The notes under the pieces were generated by a model. The model saw only the letters and a program-made list of their open reading frames with translations. It searched no databases and was not told the origin of the DNA. DNA of 64,000 bases, taken from the NCBI RefSeq assembly GCF_001660705.2, contig NZ_LYBV02000034.1, positions 62,001-126,000 of the forward strand. The letters are read 5' to 3'. This DNA is from Saccharicrinis aurantiacus (GTDB taxonomy: Bacteria > Bacteroidota > Bacteroidia > Bacteroidales > Marinilabiliaceae). The position numbers were made by a program, and so were the translations under genes. This document shows positions 18,901 to 27,172 of this stretch, one piece after another; positions within the stretch are counted from its first letter, which is position 1; the number at the start of each line of letters is the position of its first letter.

Positions 18901-19850
18901 CCTTTACTTGTACAGGATCTAATAACTGCACCAATGATTCTAGAACCCTGACTATATATTCCACCACCATCACTTTTGTAACTATCATCGGAAAAACACC
19001 CCTCAATTGTAGAATTATGAATTGATGAATTTATGGCAAACACACCACCACCACTTAACGATGTAGAGCTCTCACCCTCAATATGACAATTTAGAACTTT
19101 GCTATTCTCAAAGTTCGAATTGGTAAGATATACACCACCTCCTTGAACAGAGATTTTACCACTAATGGAACATCCTGTAATCAAACACGATTTAATTGAG
19201 GTAGTACCGCTAGTATAGAGACCTCCTCCATAGAAAAATGTATTAGTAGTCCCGCTTACATTTTCACAATTTCGGACAATACAGTTCTCTATTGAACCAC
19301 CTCCGGCCACAATTCCTGAAGCTAAATAATGATAATTAGATGTAGCAAAAACCATATCTTCATCATTATATCCATCCTCAATAATAAATCCATCAATGGT
19401 TGTTTCAATACTAGCATCTTTTGGAATTATGACCACATGGTTTGAATTATCAGTTTTAACTCCTTCTGTGTTTATGTCGCCACTTAGTATGGTAGGATGA
19501 GTAAATTCCCAATTATCTATAGTTCCATTGCCATCAGAGTCAGTTCTTTCGCGCTCATCGATGCTTGCCTCTGTTCCATTAAACCCTCCATAAAGCTTAA
19601 CACCCGATTTTAAAGTAAATGACGCTCGCCTGTAGGAAACATCAGGTTTATAGGTACCACTCTTTACCCATATTTCCTGTCCTGAGGTAGATTCTTGAAT
19701 GGCTGTATTAATATCAGCAAGTGCAGTATTCCAACTTAAACCATCGTTATCGTTATTTCCATCAGTGCTTACAAAAATTTGTGCATATGATAAGAAAACA
19801 TTAGAGAAAAGAACAAAACAAATGAAGAGTCGTTTTTTCAGAGAGCCCAT
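15924..19850 (-). CDS. Large T9SS-secreted protein: beta-helix, YDG repeats, sorting domain
   Basis: 1308 aa. A signal peptide (about 1-23) is followed by a pectate-lyase-like right-handed beta-helix (about 25-560) that opens with FVSTDGNNDNDGLSW and contains many GGGxY turns. Next come four YDG-type repeats (about 640-960), each starting with a KVYDG, KQYDK or KTYDK motif and containing GDDV. One MBG-type domain (about 960-1040; TIIYGEPLPTLSY), an Ig-like segment and a C-terminal T9SS type A sorting domain (ARAYPSPAQAGENINVELS to the end) complete it. It should be exported across the outer membrane by the Por system. The role may be adhesion or glycan binding; no catalytic residues are recognisable. 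Confidence 0.88.
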   Translation of the reverse strand: MGSLKKRLFICFVLFSNVFLSYAQIFVSTDGNNDNDGLSWNTALADINTAIQESTSGQEIWVKSGTYKPDVSYRRASFTLKSGVKLYGGFNGTEASIDERERTDSDGNGTIDNWEFTHPTILSGDINTEGVKTDNSNHVVIIPKDASIETTIDGFIIEDGYNDEDMVFATSNYHYLASGIVAGGGSIENCIVRNCENVSGTTNTFFYGGGLYTSGTTSIKSCLITGCSISGKISVQGGGVYLTNSNFENSKVLNCHIEGESSTSLSGGGVFAINSSIHNSTIEGCFSDDSYKSDGGGIYSQGSRIIGAVIRSCTSKGSGANGGGIYGIDASISQSKIYNCSSGNYGGASYAISSSFFNCLVFNNSASKRGGGLYVRQSYLVNSNIVKNNCIAESASGGGLYSEESSVYNSVIWGNELIEAGSTPQLYLSSSSNLDYCAIENQDYSGSNIRLAASNNGTESLLYPRFLNPTSFAGVSNGTEESEEVLLANWDIEKTSSLIENGDNDKLNENSIGLDTDLNGNELTTDDIYDFKDLNDDSRLFNAKVDIGAYESIFIDVVLPSIPVVEYGTTLGEITFTDGSAIDNRYGTSIDGEFFFANSSTIPAKTDPATKYSLIFRANNNIDYPDKLEELSVIVTSKELTIDNIVVANKVYDGTALATLLNNGDLVGIVGADNVILETTSLEAVFDSKNVGIDKVVSITGYTLSGDDINNYILGIVTSTATISTKDISASALSAENKQYDKNTSAQYTENPSLIGVIIGDDVSLIEGSANFEDANIGDNKKVEFTSFSIGGTDASNYNLNSIPNSYANITPVELKLEGLSFSDKVYDGDTSASVEGNPTLSGILDGDDVVLNIGAINAFFEDKNVEQNKSISLSNLSISGSDNANYTLSNPGDFTANITAKELTVTGLGVVDKTYDKTNTATLTGIASLQGVIDGDDVLLSNSNPVVSFVDANAGNQKSITLESLSISGDESNNYNLTQPMLTASIEQISIEISADNKTIIYGEPLPTLSYVILSGAPLNGDDFVGEIGVNASLDAGQYNILQNTLKVDDGNNGLNYNIIYSEGTLTINKAENSIQFDMETSTRYEKDKTIELSAIATSGEAISFSSSDNNIVSVDNNVLTIHSYGSVNIIASEDGNNNYKAAESVSVLFTVNLDVTIHSKGSNMLLVDNVQEQFESYQWYQNGAKLTDAEKQFYHSAEGLDGEYYCVVTTNKGDVYTSNKISQSATKSARAYPSPAQAGENINVELSADNTNVIEPTSISIYNTSGKLVKQIFNAGQKEVFQLDKNGVYIIKTQGGITSTQKIIVR

Positions 19851-20085
19851 GTTATTATCGTTTAAAACTCAGTAACCTGAGAAGATTGTAAGGATTTATT
19901 GTTAGTGCTTTGTTTGATACGATAATAAACACAATCGGTTTCATAAATCATCAGAAAGTTATAAAACCCATACATCGATAAAGTTTTTGCCAAGTATTTA
20001 AACGGCATTTTTTAATAAAAAACGTATTATTAACGATTAAAACATATATAAGTAATATTGGTACTATACTTTAGCTACAGAATTA

Positions 20086-20156
20086 AAAAGGTTATTACTA
20101 GGCAATCCGTAAGCATCTCATTGGAAGGATGATACTTGTCGTGAGTAATACCTTTT
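20086..20156 (+). other. Candidate structured RNA element
   Basis: Nested pairings within the 558-base divergent gap 19851-20408: an outer 13-bp stem (20086-20099 with 20144-20156, one bulge), a 5-bp GGCAA/TTGTC stem (20101-20105 with 20136-20140), and an inner CATC/GATG hairpin. It stands about 250 bases before the ABC transporter gene. The outer stem has A and T runs on both sides, so a bidirectional terminator is the alternative. I recognise no riboswitch class. The rest of the gap shows no ORF. Confidence 0.45.
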
Positions 20157-20303
20157 ACTTTTTATTCCCGTATAATCCCCTATACCAAGCTACCCTCCCC
20201 CTCTTATTGTTTAATAAAAATGGTTATTGCATTGAACAAGCTTAGTGATTTTTAGGTTACTCTTTTACTGTAATTAAATAACTCTTATTATTGTTATTAA
20301 GCG

Positions 20304-20335
20304 TTGGCTTTTGATAAAATATGGTCTTATTTTTG
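20304..20335 (+). promoter_or_regulatory. Putative promoter of the type I export operon
   Basis: TTG at 20304-20306, a 21-base spacer, then TATTTTTG at 20328-20335 (full match to TAnnTTTG). It lies 73 bases upstream of the ABC transporter start. Confidence 0.5.
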
Positions 20336-20408
20336 TAATAAATCGCGAGGTGCAAAATAATAGACCAACACTCTATTAAACATAAACACAAACTACTGTA
20401 AATATATA

Positions 20409-22139
20409 ATGGAATATAATGTAAAGTTACCCTTAAAGCGCTTTTTAAATCTGCTTAAGGTTGAAAAGCAAGAGATCTTTAGCATATACGTTTATGCCAT
20501 ATTTAACGGGCTTGTATCACTATCACTCCCACTTGGAGTTCAGGCAATTATAAATTTAATATCAGGTGGACAAGTAAGTACTTCTTGGATTGTTTTAGTT
20601 ACCATAGTCGTACTTGGAGTGGCCTTAAATGGAGGAATGCAGATTATGCAGATGACCATTTCTGAGAACATCCAACAAAAATTATTCGCTAGATCAGCCT
20701 TTGATTTTGCCTATCGCATTCCTCGTATTAAGCTAAAAGCATTTGATGATGAATATGCACCTGAGTTAACAAATCGTTTTTTTGATACGCTTACTGTACA
20801 AAAAGGACTCTCAAAAATATTACTCGATTTTTCTTCGGCAATACTTCAAGTGGTATTTGGCTTAATCTTACTCTCTATTTATCACTCATATTTTATTCTA
20901 TACAGTATTACTTTCTTAATTGTAGTTTTTATAATATTTAGATACACTGCAAAAAAAGGACTTATCACAAGTTTAAAAGAGTCTACCTACAAATATAAAG
21001 TAGCCCATTGGCTAGAAGAGTTAGCACGTACTCAAGATACATTTAAAATGGCTCCTGACTCATCCTTACCTCTAGGAAAAACGGATGAAGCAGTCTCAGG
21101 ATATTTGAAGTACAGAAAAAGTCATTTTAAAACCTTAGTAATTCAATTTATAAGTTTGGTGAGTTTTAAGGTTGTTATGACAGCCGGCTTATTAATTATT
21201 GGTGGATTATTGGTAATTGGACAAAAGATGAATATCGGACAATTTGTTGCTGCCGAAATTATCATTTTAATGATTATTACCTCCATCGAAAAAATAATGC
21301 AGATTATTGAGACCATATATGATGTTTTAACTTCCGTTGAAAAAATGGGAAGTATTGCCGACATGCCTCTTGATTGTGAAGAAGGTGAGAACATTGATAT
21401 TTCAAAAACTAAAGCATTTGATATTAAAGTTTCAGACCTTAGCTATTCTTTCTCAGAAGTTGAAGGTACAGAAGTTATAAAAAATATAAATGTAGATATC
21501 AAAGCTGGAGAAAACATTTGTATTGCAGGCTACCATGGATCTGGAAAATCAATACTAATAAAACACCTTGGCGGTTTATATGATAATTATTCTGGTAGAA
21601 TTCTTTTTAACGGTGTTAGTTTAAAGAACTGGAAAAAAGGTGAACTTCGTTGCCAAATAGGATCATGCCTCTCAAAAGAAGAAATTTTTGCGGGCAGCAT
21701 TATGGATAATATTACCTTAGGCAAACCAGGTGTTGGTAAACTAGAAGTTGTTAAAGTGGCGAAAGTACTTGGAATTGCTTCGTTTATTGAAACGCAAAAA
21801 AATTCATACGAGACTTTACTAATTGCAGAAGGTAAAAACCTTCCTAAAAGTGTTCGCCTTAAAATTATCCTAGCGCGAAGCATAGTTGCAAAATCTCAGT
21901 TGATATTACTTGGTGATTTATTCAATCAATTAGGAAAAACCGATAAAGAGAAATTTCTTAACTATATCATGTCACAAGATGCAACATGCATCGCAACATC
22001 AAACGATCCTGTTGTTGCAGATTGTTTTGATCGAGTATTGGTATTAAACCAAGGAGAACTTATTGCCGATAACCATCATAGCAAACTAAAACATTTAGGA
22101 TGGTATAATAATGTATTTCAAACTAACAACCGATGTTAA
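20409..22139 (+). CDS. Type I secretion-like ABC transporter with degenerate ATPase domain
   Basis: 576 aa. An N-terminal ABC exporter membrane domain with about six helices (residues 20-300) is followed by an ATP-binding domain (about 335-576). Walker A is intact (GYHGSGKS, 374-381). However, the Q-loop position reads SCLSKEEIF, the signature reads LPKSVRLKI instead of LSGGQ-type, Walker B reads LILLGDLF (498-505) with Gly for the Asp and Asp for the catalytic Glu, and the switch His is Ser (IATSND). ATP may bind, but hydrolysis should be weak or absent. There is no N-terminal C39 peptidase domain. The gene overlaps the HlyD-like gene by 7 bases and is followed by a TolC-like gene, so it belongs to a tripartite exporter. 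Confidence 0.88.
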   Translation: MEYNVKLPLKRFLNLLKVEKQEIFSIYVYAIFNGLVSLSLPLGVQAIINLISGGQVSTSWIVLVTIVVLGVALNGGMQIMQMTISENIQQKLFARSAFDFAYRIPRIKLKAFDDEYAPELTNRFFDTLTVQKGLSKILLDFSSAILQVVFGLILLSIYHSYFILYSITFLIVVFIIFRYTAKKGLITSLKESTYKYKVAHWLEELARTQDTFKMAPDSSLPLGKTDEAVSGYLKYRKSHFKTLVIQFISLVSFKVVMTAGLLIIGGLLVIGQKMNIGQFVAAEIIILMIITSIEKIMQIIETIYDVLTSVEKMGSIADMPLDCEEGENIDISKTKAFDIKVSDLSYSFSEVEGTEVIKNINVDIKAGENICIAGYHGSGKSILIKHLGGLYDNYSGRILFNGVSLKNWKKGELRCQIGSCLSKEEIFAGSIMDNITLGKPGVGKLEVVKVAKVLGIASFIETQKNSYETLLIAEGKNLPKSVRLKIILARSIVAKSQLILLGDLFNQLGKTDKEKFLNYIMSQDATCIATSNDPVVADCFDRVLVLNQGELIADNHHSKLKHLGWYNNVFQTNNRC

Positions 22140-23485
22140 ATATATCAGAAAATAAAAGCACTGCCGATAAAGTTAATTTAAAGAACTATAAGGCATTTGG
22201 CATGGTTAAAGACTACACTGCCCGCAAAATATTTACGCGATTACTTATAGCCTTTTTTGGTATCCTATTTTTATCGATGTTTCTACCTTGGACTCAAAAT
22301 GTTAGAGCAAAAGGGTATGTAACTACACTTAAACCTGATCAACGTCCGCAAATTATACATTCTATAATTGGAGGTAGAATCGAAAGCTGGTTTATTCAGG
22401 AAGGAGATTATGTAAGCAAAGGAGACACCATATTATTTTTATCCGAAACTAAAGCGGAATATATGGATCCTGATTTATTAGGCAGAACTGAGCAACAAAT
22501 TGAAGCTAAAAAACTAGCAGTTCAATCGTATATGGAAAAGATAAATGCGCTTGATGAACAAATTAGTGCACTTTTATCTACTCAAAAACTTAAGATTGAG
22601 CAAACGCATAACTACATTAAACAAGCTCAACTAAAAATTATATCAGATAGTATTGCTTTTGAAGCTGCGAAAACGAATTACGAAATTGCTGAACGTCAAT
22701 TTAAACGTACCGAACAGCTTCATGCCGATGGTTTAAATTCTCTTACTGAGTTAGAAACACGTAAGCTAAAACTGCAAGAAACAGAATCAAAAAAGGTAGG
22801 AGCTGAAAATAAACTCCTGAGTAGCCGAAATGAATTAATTAACTATCAGGTTGAATTGTCATCTGTAGCAAATCAATATCGTGAAAAATTAAGCAAATCT
22901 GAATCAGATAAATTTTCAGCTTTATCAGCTATGTACGATGCCGAAGCGGTTGTTACAAAAATGCAAAACCAGTACATGAACTATTCCGTTCGTACGGGAT
23001 TGTATTACGTTACTGCTCCGCAGGATGGGTACATTACAAAAACCATTCGATCAGGAATTGGAGAAACAGTAAAACAAGGAGATGATTTAGTAAGTGTTAT
23101 GCCTGCTGACTTTGACCTGGCTGTTGAAATGTATGTAGACCCTATTGATGTGCCACTACTACACGTTGGAAATAAAGTACGCTTTATGTTTGATGGGTGG
23201 CCTTCTGTTGTATTTAGTGGCTGGCCAGGTGTTTCATTTGGAACATTTGGTGGAGAAGTAGTTGCCATAGACAATTTTATTAGTAATGGAGGTAAATATC
23301 GTATCTTAGTAGCTCGAGATAAAAATGCTATTGACTGGCCAAAGCAATTGAGAGTTGGCGCAGGAGCAAATGGTATTGCATTATTAAAAGACGTACCTGT
23401 TTGGTACGAGATATGGCGTCAGTTAAACGGTTTCCCACCTGATTACTATGCTAAACAGAGCAGCGCTGCAAAAGAAAAGAAATAA
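22133..23485 (+). CDS. HlyD-family membrane fusion protein
   Basis: 450 aa. A single N-terminal membrane helix (about 36-56, FFGILFLSMFLPW) is followed by a lipoyl half-motif (GRIESWFIQEGDYVSKGDTI), a long alpha-helical coiled-coil hairpin (about 110-280), the second lipoyl half (VTAPQDGYITKTI) and a beta-barrel domain. It should bridge the inner-membrane ABC protein and the outer-membrane TolC-like channel across the periplasm. Start overlaps the end of the ABC gene, indicating translational coupling. Confidence 0.92.
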   Translation: MLNISENKSTADKVNLKNYKAFGMVKDYTARKIFTRLLIAFFGILFLSMFLPWTQNVRAKGYVTTLKPDQRPQIIHSIIGGRIESWFIQEGDYVSKGDTILFLSETKAEYMDPDLLGRTEQQIEAKKLAVQSYMEKINALDEQISALLSTQKLKIEQTHNYIKQAQLKIISDSIAFEAAKTNYEIAERQFKRTEQLHADGLNSLTELETRKLKLQETESKKVGAENKLLSSRNELINYQVELSSVANQYREKLSKSESDKFSALSAMYDAEAVVTKMQNQYMNYSVRTGLYYVTAPQDGYITKTIRSGIGETVKQGDDLVSVMPADFDLAVEMYVDPIDVPLLHVGNKVRFMFDGWPSVVFSGWPGVSFGTFGGEVVAIDNFISNGGKYRILVARDKNAIDWPKQLRVGAGANGIALLKDVPVWYEIWRQLNGFPPDYYAKQSSAAKEKK

Positions 23486-23542
23486 TTTTATTAGTTATTA
23501 TTTTTCTACAAACAGCGTTAACAACGAAAATTGATTTATACG

Positions 23543-24964
23543 ATGATTCGTAATTATATAACAATACTATTTATGCTTTTATCAACAATGTTGGTAAAAG
23601 CTCAAATTGATTCTACGGTTTTCACTCCTGATCAACTACTTTGGTATATCGAAAAATACCATCCGGTTTCGATACAAAGTAATTTACTTTTAGAGAAAGG
23701 GGAAAGTGAAGTAAGAAGCGCTAGAGGAAATTTTGACCCTTATTTGTATGCAGGACTAGATCAGAAATATTATGGAGACAATCAATATTATAGCATACTA
23801 GGAACAGGCTTAAAAGTGCCTACATGGTATGGCGTTGAGCTAAAAGCTGGTTATGATCAGAACCAAGGCTACAATTTGAATCCCCAAAACAAAGTACCTG
23901 ATGATGGATTATGGTATGCTGGAATTTCTGTTCCTATTGGTAAAGGTTTAATTATTGATAAACGAAGAGCATCGTTACAACAAGCCAAATTATATGCCGA
24001 GTCAACTAAGGCTGAACAAGAAAAAATGATGCTTTCTTTATATTTTGGGGCTATTAAAAAATACTGGGATTGGGTTGAAGCGTATAACGAATACAAAATA
24101 TTTACAGAGGCAGTTGAATTAGCTAATGTTCGTTTATTAGGTATAAAAGGAAGCTATCAGTATGGTGATAAATCGGCTATTGATACGCTTGAAGCCTACA
24201 TTTTGGTTCAAAACCGTGAATTGAGTAAAACACAAGCTCGACTCAAATACAATAATGTAACCTTAGAACTTTCAAATTATCTATGGTATGAAAATGGTAT
24301 GCCCTTAACTATTAGTGATCAGTTGCATCCACCTTTGTATAAAGAAGTGACTCCCGCACCCGCTATTAGCACGGACTCATTGAGTATTCTAATTAAGGAT
24401 TTAGCATTTAGGCATCCTGATATGCAGATAATGGATTACAAGATTGAGTCAATGGAGGTTGCTTTGAAACTTAAGAAACAGGATTTTATGCCTGATTTTA
24501 AGGTCAATTATAACTTTATAAACCAACCTCACGGAGGAAATTTATTTCAGAATTACTCCATTAATAATTATAAATGGGGATTTAACTTTAGTATGCCCCT
24601 ATTTTTAAGATCAGAGCGTGGAGATTACAATATGCAAAAGCTCAAGGTTCAGGATGCTCAATTAGATTTAAATCAGAAGCTACTTGCCTTAGAAAATGAA
24701 TTACGCAAGCATTATAATACCCAAATAACACTCAACGAACAAGTAAAGCTTTATCAGGATGTTGTTGAGAACTATGGCAGAATGTTTTCTGCAGAGAAAC
24801 GCAGGTTTGAATCAGGAGAAAGTTCATTGTTCATTGTAAACGCACGAGAAACTAGCTTAATTGAAGCTCAACTTAAATTAGTATCCCTTTTGGCAAAATA
24901 CAATGTATCTCAAGTTGGGGTTGGCTACGCAGCTGGCTTATCTATTTACTCTGATAATCAATAA
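23543..24964 (+). CDS. TolC-family outer-membrane efflux protein
   Basis: 473 aa from the ATG at 23543; an in-frame TTG at 23531 would add four residues. Signal peptide ends MLVKAQ. Two OEP-type repeats of long helices with barrel strands follow (repeat 1 near LLEKGESEVRSARGNFDPYLY, repeat 2 near KLKKQDFMPDFKVNY). It provides the outer-membrane exit duct for the preceding ABC and HlyD proteins, starting 57 bases after the HlyD gene. No cargo gene is adjacent. Confidence 0.92.
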   Translation: MIRNYITILFMLLSTMLVKAQIDSTVFTPDQLLWYIEKYHPVSIQSNLLLEKGESEVRSARGNFDPYLYAGLDQKYYGDNQYYSILGTGLKVPTWYGVELKAGYDQNQGYNLNPQNKVPDDGLWYAGISVPIGKGLIIDKRRASLQQAKLYAESTKAEQEKMMLSLYFGAIKKYWDWVEAYNEYKIFTEAVELANVRLLGIKGSYQYGDKSAIDTLEAYILVQNRELSKTQARLKYNNVTLELSNYLWYENGMPLTISDQLHPPLYKEVTPAPAISTDSLSILIKDLAFRHPDMQIMDYKIESMEVALKLKKQDFMPDFKVNYNFINQPHGGNLFQNYSINNYKWGFNFSMPLFLRSERGDYNMQKLKVQDAQLDLNQKLLALENELRKHYNTQITLNEQVKLYQDVVENYGRMFSAEKRRFESGESSLFIVNARETSLIEAQLKLVSLLAKYNVSQVGVGYAAGLSIYSDNQ

Positions 24965-25103
24965 CATTACTCTATTTTTATATTTAACACCTACAAAATA
25001 AGTACTCATACTCTGAGTATAATAGGGAGTTTTCTAAATAGAGGGAATATTTCTCTTTTATAAGATCTAATCTGAATAAAAGATTCTTTGGGAATAGGAA
25101 AAA

Positions 25104-25135
25104 ACTAAAAAAGGTAGTCAAACCTGACTACCTTT
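25104..25135 (-). terminator. Terminator of tRNA-Arg
   Basis: 11-bp perfect stem (25110-25120 with 25125-25135; AAAGGTAGTCA) with a 4-base loop, followed on the minus strand by a T run. It lies immediately downstream of the tRNA. Confidence 0.85.
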
Positions 25136-25136
25136 G

Positions 25137-25208
25137 TGACCTCTATGAGATTCGAACTCATATCGCTGGAACCGGAATCCAGTATTCTATCCATTGAACT
25201 AAGAAGCC
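25137..25208 (-). tRNA. tRNA-Arg (anticodon CCG)
   Basis: 72 bases folding as a full cloverleaf. Acceptor GGCTTCT pairs with AGAGGTC (two G-U pairs), the D stem is GTTC/GAAT, the anticodon stem CTGGA/TCCAG encloses TTCCGGT (anticodon CCG), and the T arm is ATGAG-TTCGAAT-CTCAT. The discriminator is A and the 3' CCA is not encoded. It decodes CGG. Confidence 0.95.
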
Positions 25209-25276
25209 AATTAGTTAGTATAGGCGCACAAAAATAGAAAAACTTTCCGATTAAAAAATTTTATGTTTTGTATGCC

Positions 25277-25972
25277 TTATTTGATCTCCTCCAAAGAGGA
25301 GAAACCTTCAAAATTAATTTCGCTGTAAAACTGCTTTAAGTAACTAAGCATAAAGTCATGGCGTTGCTGTGCCAACTCCTTACCTGTTTCGGTTTCCATT
25401 TTATCTTTTAGCAGTAATAGCTTTTCGTAAAAATGATTGATTGTAGAGCCATTATTGTTTCTATAATCTTCTTTGCTAAGATATTTTTGCGGCGGATTTT
25501 CAATATCAATCAAAGCTCTATTTTTATGGCCTCCATACTGAAAGGCACGTGCAATGCCAACCGCTCCAATGGCGTCAAGTCTATCAGCATCTCTAACCAC
25601 CTTCTGTTCTTTGCTTAGTATAATATTTTCATCAATTGAATTACCAAAGGAAACATTTTCAATGATATCTATAATTTTATTGGCAACCGTTTTATTCAAC
25701 TGAATCTCTTGAAAAAATAAATCTAACTTTACTTCTGCTTCTTCCTTTTTAAAAAGTTTTTCATCGGTAATATCATGAAGTAAAACCGCCGCTTCCACAA
25801 GAAAAGAATTTGCTTTCTCTTTCTTGTTAATGGCAATAGCATTTTTGTAAACGCGCTCAATGTGTGAAAGGTCATGGCCTGCCTCCACATTGTTAAACTG
25901 ATTTGCAACATATTGCTCTATCAGTAATAATTGCCGATTCTGCTGCGATTCTGCAGAAAGAAATGAATTCAT
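25277..25972 (-). CDS. HD-domain phosphohydrolase
   Basis: 231 aa. The metal-binding HD signature is spread as AGHDLSHIERV, VLLHDITD and VRDADRLDAIGAVGIARAF, the order found in YedJ/YpgQ-like HD hydrolases that act on nucleotides or related phosphate esters. No signal peptide, so cytoplasmic. It abuts the C1 peptidase gene upstream (stop and start adjacent), suggesting co-transcription. Substrate unknown. Confidence 0.88.
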   Translation of the reverse strand: MNSFLSAESQQNRQLLLIEQYVANQFNNVEAGHDLSHIERVYKNAIAINKKEKANSFLVEAAVLLHDITDEKLFKKEEAEVKLDLFFQEIQLNKTVANKIIDIIENVSFGNSIDENIILSKEQKVVRDADRLDAIGAVGIARAFQYGGHKNRALIDIENPPQKYLSKEDYRNNNGSTINHFYEKLLLLKDKMETETGKELAQQRHDFMLSYLKQFYSEINFEGFSSLEEIK

Positions 25973-27091
25973 CTATTTATGGTTTTTGCTAAATAGTTTT
26001 TTAGAAAGTTCTTTATTTATCGCTGCTTTATGGAGCATTATCGCTACTGTATTCATTCGAATATAAGCTTCAGACATGTAAAGGTAACCTCCAAATTCGT
26101 TAGACTTTGCACCCCAACTATTTTTGGTTTTAAAATAGATTTTACCCTCTTCATCTTTTACCATTCCAGTAATATGCATCAAGTGATCGTCACTAGCTTT
26201 CCAATTGAAGAAGTTTTGTTGGCGCATTTTGGGAGTAACAGTAATCTCTTCTTGTGGTTGAAACCCCAAAGTATCAACTGCTGGTATTATGGCCAATCCT
26301 TTTTTATGAGAAAAAAACGCTTCAGATACATCTCCATCCCAAACTAGCGTGTAACCACTATTTAAGGCCTCTTTCATTGTATTTACCAACTCGTCGAGCG
26401 TAACGTTATAGTACAAATCATTCGACCAATTATCAGGCACCTCTAATACAAAAGGTTTATAATACGGATGATGTGTATACGAGCTTAACTCCACATAGTT
26501 TTCTGCTTTAAAGCCAAGTGCATCAGCAAATTTTTGCGGTGAGTATTTTCTATTATTAAACGATACCGATTTTGGTGTATTACCCAACTGCGATTCTAAT
26601 ACAGCCTCTATATTATCAAACCACATTTTCTTCGGCTGAGCATTCTTTTGACCAATATAAGTATCGAGCATACTTTTAAGTATGGGCTCTAATTCAGAAT
26701 GATTATGTGGCGTTTTTTTAGAATCTCTACCTAAGTAATAGTTCTCAGGAACAAAGCCTTCTTCGGCAACTACTTTTATTACATCGTGCGCCTGACCTCC
26801 CTGGCTAAAGTTACCAACCCCGTGCATATAAACATATTGTTTTGCTTTATTCTGGTAGGCATGTTTTACAATATACATTTCGGAAAGATCAAGAATAGGA
26901 CCGCCCATTCTGATGATTTCACTTTCCATGAATGATACAGTACTGAATGCCCAACAAGTACCTGTTCGTCCTTGGCTTTTTACAGAAGTAGCTTCTAAAT
27001 TAGAAACAGGAGTGAAATTATAATCTGATTGAGCTTGTGTATATAAACTTGTGATTAATAAAATGCCTGTGGCTATAATTTTAATATTCAT
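25973..27091 (-). CDS. Secreted C1-family cysteine peptidase (bleomycin hydrolase/PepC-like)
   Basis: 372 aa with a signal peptide (about 1-21, LYTQAQ). The papain-like triad is visible: Cys in QGRTGTCWAFS (C46), His in SDDHLMHITGM, and Asn in TKNSWG. This matches the C1B group, aminopeptidase C or bleomycin hydrolase type, which Bacteroidota often export. It should trim peptides in the periplasm or outside the cell. It is followed without a gap by the HD hydrolase gene. Confidence 0.92.
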   Translation of the reverse strand: MNIKIIATGILLITSLYTQAQSDYNFTPVSNLEATSVKSQGRTGTCWAFSTVSFMESEIIRMGGPILDLSEMYIVKHAYQNKAKQYVYMHGVGNFSQGGQAHDVIKVVAEEGFVPENYYLGRDSKKTPHNHSELEPILKSMLDTYIGQKNAQPKKMWFDNIEAVLESQLGNTPKSVSFNNRKYSPQKFADALGFKAENYVELSSYTHHPYYKPFVLEVPDNWSNDLYYNVTLDELVNTMKEALNSGYTLVWDGDVSEAFFSHKKGLAIIPAVDTLGFQPQEEITVTPKMRQQNFFNWKASDDHLMHITGMVKDEEGKIYFKTKNSWGAKSNEFGGYLYMSEAYIRMNTVAIMLHKAAINKELSKKLFSKNHK

Positions 27092-27172
27092 GGATAATAA
27101 TTTTATTTGGTAAGTAACTAGTAAAGTCTTTATAATGACTATTTCTAATATATGGTTTATTGAATGTGCTGA

